A DNA stretch of 64,000 nucleotides from Pseudomonas sp. R4-35-07 (GTDB taxonomy: Bacteria; Pseudomonadota; Gammaproteobacteria; Pseudomonadales; Pseudomonadaceae), in NCBI RefSeq assembly GCF_003852235.1, contig NZ_CP027732.1:5270001-5334000 (forward strand), written 5' to 3'. A program made the position numbers and the translations under genes. The notes beneath the pieces were generated by a model. The model saw nothing but the letters and a program-made list of their open reading frames with translations, did not search any database and was not told where the DNA came from. This document shows positions 55,843-64,000 of the stretch, in pieces; the first letter of the stretch is position 1; each line of letters opens with the position of its first letter.

Positions 55843-56807
55843 CGCTGATCAGCTCCAAGCCAGTATCGGCCCGCGTGCTGGACGCCGCGATTGCCTGGCA
55901 ACTGTCCCTCGACGCAGGCGATGGCAGCGAGGTGGAACAGGAAGAATTCGCCAAATGGCTGGCCAGCGATGAAGAACACGCCCGCGCCTGGCGCCAGCTG
56001 GGCATGCTCGACCAGCGGTTCAGCGTAGCCTGCGGGCCCGCGCGGGCCGCGTTGTTGCAGTCGCGCGAAAGCGTTCGCCAGCGCATGCGCAAGCTGGGCC
56101 GTGGCCTGGCGAGTATTGCGCTGGTAGTGGGGCTGGCGTTGTTTGCCGGTGAGCGGTATGTGCCGATCCACTATTGGCTGGCCGATCAACGCACCGCCAC
56201 CGGCGAACAGCGCACGCTCACGCTGGCGGACGGCAGCCGGATCACGCTCAATACCCACAGCGCAATTGACGTGCATTTCGACGCTAAACGCCGTTTGATT
56301 GTGTTGCAGGAAGGCGAAATTTTCGTCGAAACCGGCCACAACGATGCGCGTCCGTTCTCTGTCCAGACCCGCGACGGCAACCTGCGGGCGTTGGGGACGC
56401 GGTTTATCGTCAGGCGCGAAGATCACGCCACGCGCCTGAGCGTGCTGCAATCGGCCGTGGCCGCCCAGCCTCAGGCACTGCATCAGGAGCAGGTGTTCAA
56501 GCAAGGCCAGCAAGTGCTGATGCGCAGCGATGGCCTCGGCCCTTTGCTTGCCGTCCCGCCGGCCACCGACGCCTGGACCCGCGGCATGCTGGTCGTCGAC
56601 AACGCCCGCCTGGGCGATGTGGTGGCGGAACTCGGCCGGTATCGCACCGGCCATCTGGGCGTGGATGACAACGTGGCCGACCTGCGCATCACCGGCAGCT
56701 TCCCACTGCATGACACCGCCCTGGCGCTCAATGCGCTATTGCCCACACTGCCGGTGCGGATCGAGCAGCACACGCCGTGGTGGGTGACTGTCAAGGGTAA
56801 ACCTTAG
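55839..56807 (+). CDS. FecR-family anti-sigma regulator
   Basis: About 322 aa starting at the GTG that overlaps the sigma-factor stop. An N-terminal cytosolic domain (about 1-85, with WQLSLDAGDGSEVEQEEFAKWLASDEEHARAW) is followed by one TM helix (IALVVGLALFAG) and a periplasmic FecR domain (TLADGSRITLNTHSAIDV). FecR relays receptor occupancy to the sigma factor. Confidence 0.9.
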   Translation: MTLISSKPVSARVLDAAIAWQLSLDAGDGSEVEQEEFAKWLASDEEHARAWRQLGMLDQRFSVACGPARAALLQSRESVRQRMRKLGRGLASIALVVGLALFAGERYVPIHYWLADQRTATGEQRTLTLADGSRITLNTHSAIDVHFDAKRRLIVLQEGEIFVETGHNDARPFSVQTRDGNLRALGTRFIVRREDHATRLSVLQSAVAAQPQALHQEQVFKQGQQVLMRSDGLGPLLAVPPATDAWTRGMLVVDNARLGDVVAELGRYRTGHLGVDDNVADLRITGSFPLHDTALALNALLPTLPVRIEQHTPWWVTVKGKP

Positions 56808-56831
56808 GGTTTGAAGTGCCTGGGCGGGCGC

Positions 56832-56906
56832 CATCGGGGGCAAGCCCCCTCCCACACTTTGATTTGTGAATACATTCAAAATGTGGGAGGGGGCTTGCCC
56901 CCGATG
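56832..56906 (+). repeat. REPIN
   Basis: Inverted REP pair in the fecR-receptor gap; its hairpin may reduce read-through from fecIR into the receptor gene. Confidence 0.88.
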
Positions 56907-57013
56907 AGGCCCTGAAGAACACCACAAAAAAATATTTCAACCCCGCCCTATCACTTTCCAATTCTCGTCCGGCACCTAGGCAATTGAGAAATATTTCCAT
57001 TCAGGAGCCGCCC

Positions 57014-59452
57014 ATGTCCCGCACGCTAGACACTTTATTGCGCCCCAGCCTGTTAGCCTTGGCGATTGCCCTCGGCGCCCCGCTGCTCAGCGCCCCGCTG
57101 ATCGCCGCCGAACAGGCCACCAGCGTGCGCGCCTACAACCTGCCGGCCGCACCACTGGCCGCCACCCTGAACCAGATCGCCAGCCAGGCCGGCCTCGCCC
57201 TCACCCTCAACCCGGCGCTCGCCGCCGGCAAGACCTCGGCCCCGGTCAAGGGCCAGTTCGACGCGCAGGGTGCGTTGCGTGAAGCGTTGCGGGGCACGGG
57301 GTTGCAGTTGGAGCAGAGCAGCGCCGGGACGTTTACGTTGGTAGCGATTGCAGATGGTGTCGTGGCGTTGCCGGAGACGAGCATTATTGGTCAGGGCAGT
57401 TATGAGAGCGCGTGGGGGCCGGTGGACGGCTATGTTGCCACTCGCACTGCAGCGGGCACCAAGACCGACACGCCCATCGCAGAATTGCCCCGTTCGGTCA
57501 CGGTAATCACTCGCCAACAAATGGAGGACCGCTCTGTTCTCAACCTTAACGATGCCCTGCGCTACACCGCAGGCGTGCAGAGCAGCGGCTATGGCTCGGA
57601 TTCACGCAGCGATTGGTTGCTGGTGAGGGGTTTCGTTCCCACTCAATTCCTCGACGGCCTACCACTCCCAAAAGGCAACTACGCCACGCCCAAAATAGAC
57701 ACCTGGAACCTTGAGCGAATTGCCGTCCTGCGTGGCCCCGCATCGTCGGTTTACGGGCAAACACCGCCAGGGGGATTGTTGGATATGGTCAGCCGACGTC
57801 CCCAGGCCGACGCCTCGAACGAAATTGAAGTACAAGCCGGCAGCAATAATCACAAGCAGATCAACTTCGATAGCACCGGCAAAATCGACGACGAAGGCCA
57901 GTTTCTCTATCGTATCAGCGGCGTCGTGCGCGACAGCAATACTGCGGTGGACCACATCCCCGACAAGCGCTACAACGTTGCCCCCAGCCTTACTTGGAAT
58001 ATCAATGACGATACCAAGCTGACCCTGCTCACCCAGTTCACCCGCGACGATACCGGTATTACCGGACAGTTTCTGCCGCTTCAGGGCACCAAACTAAGCT
58101 CGCCCGCCGGGAAGATTTCCCACCATAAGAACCTGGGTGATCCGGATTGGGAATTTTATGATCGCACCTACTACGCACTCGGCTATGCCTTCGAAACACG
58201 CTTAAACGACACGTGGCAGTTTCACCAGAACCTGCGCTATACCAAGAATGACTTGTCGTTCCAAGGCATAACCGCCGGTGGCGCGTTCTTCCCAAATGGA
58301 CCTGAAGTCGCGGTCGACGCCGATGGCAACGTGAGTCGCTCTGCAGGCAAGGTCGATGAGAACATCGGCCAGTTTGCCGTAGATAACAATTTTCAGGCTG
58401 ACTTCAAGACCGGTTCGATCAGTCATACGCTGCTACTGGGGCTCGATCACCAGCGCTCGGACAGTGACGCACGCTGGCTGTGGGGCTCGGCAGGTGTCCC
58501 CACCATCAACTTCAACCGCCCGGTATATGGACAGGACTTCTCCAAGGTCCAGTACTTCAGCATGTACGACTACACGCAGAAGACGCACCAGACCGGTTTC
58601 TACGTCCAGGACCAAATGGCGCTGGACAACTGGCGGCTGACCCTGGGTGGACGCGAAGACTGGGTGCACACCGGCACCACGTTCCATAATCAGAACGACG
58701 CCACCAATACTCAGCGCGACAAGCACTTCAGCGGCAATGCTGCACTGAGCTACGTCTTCGAAAACGGTATCACTCCGTACCTGTCCTACGCCGAATCATT
58801 CCAGGCAGGGTCAGGCACCCAAGTGGGCAGTACCGGGGCGTTCAAACCCACCGAAGGCAAGCAGTACGAGGCCGGCCTCAAGTATCAGCCGCCAGGCACC
58901 CAAGCCCTGTTTACCGCTGCAGTGTTCGACCTGACACAGCAAAACACCTCCGTTACCGAAGGCAGTATCACTCGTCAGGTGGGTGAAGTACGGGTCCGTG
59001 GTTTTGAATTGGAAGCCAGCGCTGACGTCACAGAAAGTCTCAAGCTGGTAGGTTCCTATACCTACAACGACAGCGAAATTATCGAGGGTGCAGCCGCTGA
59101 AAAGGGCAATCGACTGAACCAATTGCCTCGCAACCAAGCCACGGGATGGGCTGATTACACTTGGCGCAGCGGCATGCTGGATGGCTTCGGGGTTGGCGCG
59201 GGCGTGCGCTACGTCAGCGACACCTATGGCAACGCCGCCAACACCGAACTGGGCCATGTAGGCTCCTACACCGTCTACGACGCCTCGGTGCACTACGACC
59301 TTGGCCGTTTGAACAGCACCATGAAGGGGGTGACCGTAGCCGTCGACGCCAAAAACATCTTTAACAAGGACTACCTGTCTACTTGCGACGGTTTTTACTG
59401 CTACTACGGTGACCAGCGTAATGTGGTTGCCAGCGTGAACTACAAATTTTAA
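57014..59452 (+). CDS. TonB-dependent ferric-siderophore receptor with signalling (STN) domain
   Basis: An 812-aa protein: signal peptide (about 1-36), STN domain (about 42-115; YNLPAAPLAATLNQIASQAGL), plug starting DTPIAELPRSVTVITRQQMEDR, and a C-terminal barrel ending in the aromatic residue NYKF. The STN domain signals to FecR in the periplasm when ligand binds. The protein belongs to the FpvA/FoxA/FhuE-like class; the siderophore cannot be told from sequence. ATG 57014 with GGAG upstream. Confidence 0.92.
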   Translation: MSRTLDTLLRPSLLALAIALGAPLLSAPLIAAEQATSVRAYNLPAAPLAATLNQIASQAGLALTLNPALAAGKTSAPVKGQFDAQGALREALRGTGLQLEQSSAGTFTLVAIADGVVALPETSIIGQGSYESAWGPVDGYVATRTAAGTKTDTPIAELPRSVTVITRQQMEDRSVLNLNDALRYTAGVQSSGYGSDSRSDWLLVRGFVPTQFLDGLPLPKGNYATPKIDTWNLERIAVLRGPASSVYGQTPPGGLLDMVSRRPQADASNEIEVQAGSNNHKQINFDSTGKIDDEGQFLYRISGVVRDSNTAVDHIPDKRYNVAPSLTWNINDDTKLTLLTQFTRDDTGITGQFLPLQGTKLSSPAGKISHHKNLGDPDWEFYDRTYYALGYAFETRLNDTWQFHQNLRYTKNDLSFQGITAGGAFFPNGPEVAVDADGNVSRSAGKVDENIGQFAVDNNFQADFKTGSISHTLLLGLDHQRSDSDARWLWGSAGVPTINFNRPVYGQDFSKVQYFSMYDYTQKTHQTGFYVQDQMALDNWRLTLGGREDWVHTGTTFHNQNDATNTQRDKHFSGNAALSYVFENGITPYLSYAESFQAGSGTQVGSTGAFKPTEGKQYEAGLKYQPPGTQALFTAAVFDLTQQNTSVTEGSITRQVGEVRVRGFELEASADVTESLKLVGSYTYNDSEIIEGAAAEKGNRLNQLPRNQATGWADYTWRSGMLDGFGVGAGVRYVSDTYGNAANTELGHVGSYTVYDASVHYDLGRLNSTMKGVTVAVDAKNIFNKDYLSTCDGFYCYYGDQRNVVASVNYKF

Positions 59453-59472
59453 GACGGTGAACAACCGCTGAT

Positions 59473-59502
59473 AAAGGGCCGCCCAAGTTGCGGCCCTTTT
59501 GC
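59473..59502 (+). terminator. terminator after the TonB receptor
   Basis: AAAGGGCCGC pairs with GCGGCCCTTT around a 7-nt loop, followed by T residues. Confidence 0.85.
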
Positions 59503-59515
59503 CTTTGGAGCCGTG

Positions 59516-60619
59516 ATGAAAAGCAAAACCATCCGCCGCTGGTCCTTCATCCACACCTGGACCAGCCTGATCTGCACCGTATTCCTGCTGCTGCTCGCCC
59601 TAACTGGCCTGCCGCTGGTGTTTCACCACGAGATCGACCATCTGCTGGGCAACGAGCCGCAGCTCAAGCAGATGCCCGTCGGGACGCCGCAACTCAACCT
59701 GGAGCAACTGGTGGCCAAGGCCCAGGCTCATCGACCCGGCGAGGCCATGCAGTACCTGGCGTGGGACGAGGACGACCAGAACGGTGTGATCGCGATCATG
59801 GCTGCAACAGCCGGCACCGAACCGAATTCGTCCCACACCTTCATGCTGGATGCGCGTACCGGCGAAGCGGTGGAAATGCCCTCCGCCAACGGCGGGCTCA
59901 CCCTGTTCCTGCTGCGCCTGCATGTGGACATGTTCGCCGGGCTGCCAGGCAAGCTGTTGCTGGCGTTCATGGGGGTTCTGTTCGTGCTGGCGATCGTCTC
60001 GGGCACGGTGCTGTACCTGCCGTTCATGCGCCGCTTGAAGTTCGCCACCGTGCGCCAAAACAAGTCAACTCGCCTGCGCTGGCTCGACCTGCACAACCTG
60101 ATCGGCGTAGTCACCCTGACGTGGGCACTGGTGGTGGGCGTGACCGGTGTGATCAGCGCCTGCGCCGACCTGATCATCGCCGCCTGGCGCGAGGACGCCC
60201 TCAGCACCATGATCGAACCCTATAAAAACGCCCCGCCACTGACTCAGCGCGCACCGGCCACTGAGCTGCTGAGCATTGCCGCCAACGCCGCGCCGGGAAT
60301 GGAGCCAGACTTCATCGCCTTCCCCGGCACGCGCTTTTCCAGCGAACATCACTACGCCGTGTTCATGAAGGGCAGCACCCACCTCACTTCCCATCTGCTC
60401 ACCCCGGTATTGATCGACGCCCGCACCCTGGCCGTGACCGCCATCGCCGCACGGCCCTGGTACATGGACGCCATGGGCATGTCCCAGCCGCTGCACTTCG
60501 GTGACTACGGCGGCATGCCGATGAAAATCCTCTGGGCGGTGCTGGATGTGCTGACCATCATCGTGCTGGTCAGCGGGATTTACTTATGGATCGTGCGGCG
60601 CAAGGCGGGTAAGGCATGA
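59516..60619 (+). CDS. PepSY-domain inner membrane protein (siderophore-receptor associated)
   Basis: A 367-aa protein with GGAG 5 nt before its ATG. It has four TM helices: one near the N-terminus (WTSLICTVFLLLLALTGLPL), two central and one C-terminal, with PepSY-type periplasmic segments between. This family often follows TonB siderophore receptors and includes ferric-siderophore reductase candidates. The conserved H at the N-terminal FIHTWTS segment is a possible heme/iron ligand (inference). Confidence 0.88.
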   Translation: MKSKTIRRWSFIHTWTSLICTVFLLLLALTGLPLVFHHEIDHLLGNEPQLKQMPVGTPQLNLEQLVAKAQAHRPGEAMQYLAWDEDDQNGVIAIMAATAGTEPNSSHTFMLDARTGEAVEMPSANGGLTLFLLRLHVDMFAGLPGKLLLAFMGVLFVLAIVSGTVLYLPFMRRLKFATVRQNKSTRLRWLDLHNLIGVVTLTWALVVGVTGVISACADLIIAAWREDALSTMIEPYKNAPPLTQRAPATELLSIAANAAPGMEPDFIAFPGTRFSSEHHYAVFMKGSTHLTSHLLTPVLIDARTLAVTAIAARPWYMDAMGMSQPLHFGDYGGMPMKILWAVLDVLTIIVLVSGIYLWIVRRKAGKA

Positions 60620-60798
60620 AGCCCCGGCAGTCGAGTTTCTGGAAAGTGTTTGGCATTCCGCTGGGGATTGGCCTGCTCAGCGCCGCCGGGTTGTTTGCGG
60701 CGTTGCTGGGGGACGGGGGGTGGGATGCGTTGAGTTGGGTCGGATTGGGCGTTCCCGCTGGCATTGGTGCATGGGCGTTGTTCAAGCGGCGCGGCTGA
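60616..60798 (+). CDS. small membrane protein coupled to PepSY gene
   Basis: A 60-aa protein overlapping the previous stop by 4 bp (ATGA). Two predicted TM helices (FGIPLGIGLLSAAGLFAALLG and GLGVPAGIGAWALFK) separated by a GDGGWDALSW turn. The position suggests it belongs to the same iron-uptake operon. The function is unknown. Confidence 0.75.
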   Translation: MKPRQSSFWKVFGIPLGIGLLSAAGLFAALLGDGGWDALSWVGLGVPAGIGAWALFKRRG

Positions 60799-60803
60799 GG
60801 GTG

Positions 60804-60878
60804 CTATCGGGGGCAAGCCCCCTCCCACACTTGACTGTGTGAACCCGATCCAATGTGGGAGGGGGCTTGCCCCCGATG
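60804..60878 (+). repeat. REPIN
   Basis: Inverted REP pair after the 60-aa gene, in the gap before the GST. Confidence 0.88.
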
Positions 60879-60962
60879 AGGCCTTCAAAACCACCAAAAA
60901 TCCCCCTCGCCAGCCACGGCACAAGCCTCTAGGCTAGCCACATCCCATTTCGAGGAATGCCC

Positions 60963-61592
60963 ATGTCCGCCCCCAGCATGACCTTGTTCCACAACCCCGC
61001 GTCGCCGTTCGTGCGCAAAGTGCGCGTGCTGCTGATCGAGACCGGCCAGCAGGACCGTGTGGCCCTGCATGCCTGTATGCCCACCCCCGTCAACCCGGAT
61101 GCGCACGTGGTGCAAGGCAACCCGGTCGGCAAGATCCCGGCCCTGCGCCTGGCCGACGATTCGGTACTGCATGACAGCCGGGTGATCCTCGATTACTTCG
61201 ACCACCAGCACGTCGGCAACCCGCTGATCCCCCGCGACGGTTCGGCCCGCTGGCGCCGCCTGACCCTGGCCTCGATGGCCGACGGGATCATGGATGCCGC
61301 CGTGCTGGTGCGCTACGAGACTGCGATGCGCCCGGTGGAAAAACACTGGGACCAGTGGCTGGACGAACAGCGCAACAAGATGCGTCGCGCACTGGCCGAG
61401 CTGGAAGCCGAGGCGATTGCCGAACTGGCCAGCCATTTCGACATCGCCGCGATCAGCGTGGCCTGCGCCTTGGGCTACCTCGACTTCCGCCATCCCGACC
61501 TGCAATGGCGCATGGATAACCCAAGGCTTGCCGCCTGGTACGCTGAGGTCAGCCAGCGGCCTTCGCTGCAGCAGACCCAACCGCCCGCGTGA
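60963..61592 (+). CDS. glutathione S-transferase family protein
   Basis: About 209 aa from ATG 60963 (GAGGA 7 nt upstream; ATG 60957 is too close to the site). The thioredoxin-fold N-terminal domain starts MTLFHNPASPFVRKVRVLL with Ser in the likely catalytic position; the NPVGKIPAL and DSRVILDY motifs bind glutathione. The C-terminal half is the usual helical domain. The substrate is unknown. Confidence 0.9.
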   Translation: MSAPSMTLFHNPASPFVRKVRVLLIETGQQDRVALHACMPTPVNPDAHVVQGNPVGKIPALRLADDSVLHDSRVILDYFDHQHVGNPLIPRDGSARWRRLTLASMADGIMDAAVLVRYETAMRPVEKHWDQWLDEQRNKMRRALAELEAEAIAELASHFDIAAISVACALGYLDFRHPDLQWRMDNPRLAAWYAEVSQRPSLQQTQPPA

Positions 61593-61692
61593 TGTTCACA
61601 CAGACCCAATGTGGGAGGGGGCTTGATCTGGCCTAATGAAATTGGACACATCAATAGGGCGCTATGATGGCGCCCAAATCTAAGGTGTGCAG

Positions 61693-62831
<1,139 letters not shown>

Positions 62832-63015
62832 AAACCGAAAAGAATGTCCAAAATTACTAGACCAGAACAGCTTGCCCCCGATTGCGGTGTGTCATTGAGC
62901 ACATCTGTTTCTGAACCACCGCTATCGGGGGCAAGCCCCCTCCCACATTGGAAAGCGGTGTGATTGAGGAAGTCGATCATCCTGGCCTTCATTTGCTGAT
63001 CTTCGCGCAATCCGA

Positions 63016-64000
63016 TCATTGCACCGCCTCCACCTTGCGCTTGCCCACGCCATACCAATCCAGCCTGCGCGTCAGCACCATCACCGTGCCCAGCAGGCTG
63101 AACAGCAACAACGAGCCCATCAGCAACGCGTAATCCTCGGCACTCAGCAGCCCGTACAACAACCCATACAACGCCGCCAAGCCCACCGAAAAGCCCAGGC
63201 CATGGACCACGCTGCGCAGCACATGGCACACGTAGAAGCCGATCAACAGCACGCAGGCGCTGGCCGATATCAGGTACGCCAGGGCAAACCCCAGATGCTC
63301 GGACAGCGACAACAGCAGCAGGTAGAAGAACGCCAATGCAAAGCCCACCAAGGCGTACTGGATGGGGTGCACCGCCAGGTTCTTGAGCACTTCGAACAGG
63401 AAGAAGCCGGCAAAGGTCAGGGCGATGAACAGCAGCGCGTATTTGATCGCGCGCTCGCTCTTGAGGTACTGGTCCACCGGGTCGATGAAGTTCACGCCGA
63501 AGCTGCGGTTATTGAAGTCATCACAGCCCTGGCGGTCCAGGCAAGTTTGCAGGGCCTGCTCGAGGTTGGTTGCGAAGAACGAGGTTTGCCAGTGGGCGGT
63601 AAAGCCCTTGTCGGTGACTTCCCGCTGCGCCGGCAGGAAGTTGCCGATAAAGCTTGGGTGCGGCCAGTTGGAGGCAAGTGATACCTGGCTGGTCTTGCCC
63701 ACGGGCACCACCTGCAGTTGTTCGGTGCCCTGCAGGCGCAGGTCAAAGGCGAAGTCCACGGCGGCGGGTTGGCTGCTGTCCTGGTCGGGCAGCAGCACAT
63801 GCACGCCCTCCCCCAGCCAGTCCACCAGGGAGCCCGGCGCAAATTCCAGGCGCTGATCGCCCAGCTCCAGCGTCAGCGCATTTTCGATGCCGCGAATATC
63901 GCTGATGCCCATCGCCAGAAACGCCGGTTCAAAACGGTAATCAGCGAAGTTTTCCGTGATGCCCAGTTGTGCTGGCAGTTGGAAACGCCCACTGATGCGG
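63016..64000 (-). CDS. creD: inner membrane protein CreD, C-terminal part (runs off the window)
   Basis: About 327 codons are visible; the frame is open through base 64000. Upstream of an internal Met the reading continues RISGRFQLPAQLGITENFADY, a CreD-type segment. The C-terminal half has about six TM helices (YALLFIALTFAGFFLFEVLKNL, HPIQYALVGFALAFFYLLLLSL). CreD is a target of the CreBC two-component system, linked in Pseudomonas to beta-lactam response and envelope integrity. Confidence 0.92.
   Translation of the reverse strand, partial: RISGRFQLPAQLGITENFADYRFEPAFLAMGISDIRGIENALTLELGDQRLEFAPGSLVDWLGEGVHVLLPDQDSSQPAAVDFAFDLRLQGTEQLQVVPVGKTSQVSLASNWPHPSFIGNFLPAQREVTDKGFTAHWQTSFFATNLEQALQTCLDRQGCDDFNNRSFGVNFIDPVDQYLKSERAIKYALLFIALTFAGFFLFEVLKNLAVHPIQYALVGFALAFFYLLLLSLSEHLGFALAYLISASACVLLIGFYVCHVLRSVVHGLGFSVGLAALYGLLYGLLSAEDYALLMGSLLLFSLLGTVMVLTRRLDWYGVGKRKVEAVQ

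Overview
The window comes from a Pseudomonas chromosome, most likely the P. fluorescens group. It is GC-rich and carries the macromolecular-synthesis cluster tsaD/rpsU-dnaG-rpoD, a pqqF-pqqABCDE cluster next to lysine-degradation genes (davBA), a bioBFHCD operon, three acyl-CoA dehydrogenase genes matching the P. aeruginosa PA0506-PA0508 set, glcB, phoX and creD. Many copies of the 'GTGGGAGGGGGCTTGC' REP/REPIN repeat are scattered between genes. These assignments rest on reading the proteins and on known Pseudomonas gene order; no database search was run.

Layout. 1-9.2 kb: housekeeping block (tsaD, rpsU, dnaG, rpoD), then a large periplasmic-sensor/PAS/GGDEF/EAL protein and a tRNA with a CAU anticodon (probably tRNA-Ile2). 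9.2-17.6 kb: an AT-richer island. Its left edge is the tRNA gene and its right edge a diverged copy of the tRNA 3' half, with homology starting exactly in the anticodon loop. The left part is a mobilisation remnant: a truncated virB5-like gene, an oriT-like region and a MobC-like gene. The rest is defence-type cargo: a GIY-YIG-like protein, an AAA ATPase plus subtilisin-like protease pair (IetAS-like), and a DarT-like ADP-ribosyltransferase with a NADAR-like partner. No integrase was seen.

17.7-30 kb: an Lrp-type regulator, davB-davA, pqqF-pqqA-B-C-D-E, a small PMP3-type membrane protein, an antitoxin whose toxin is broken, a class III aminotransferase and a LysR regulator. 30-38 kb: three acyl-CoA dehydrogenases, a diguanylate cyclase, and two PsrA-like operators in front of the last dehydrogenase. 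38-43 kb: biotin operon (bioB-F-H-C-D, minus strand), then comF and a modE-like regulator. 44-52 kb: phoX, srkA, rarD, a GcvR-like gene, glcB and a stand-alone response regulator. 52-61 kb: a CBS/DUF294 nucleotidyltransferase plus DEDDh exonuclease pair, then an iron-uptake unit (Fur-like box, fecI-fecR, TonB receptor with STN domain, PepSY protein, small membrane protein). 61-64 kb: a GST, an IS3-family element inserted into a REPIN with a 3-bp duplication, and the 3' part of creD.

The most interesting region is the 8.3-kb tRNA island. The IetAS-like and DarT-NADAR-like systems resemble described families; the GIY-YIG-like gene beside them is one I cannot name. Other items worth attention are an in-frame upstream start for pqqA with a better ribosome-binding site, the tandem PsrA-like sites, and the antitoxin with a truncated toxin.
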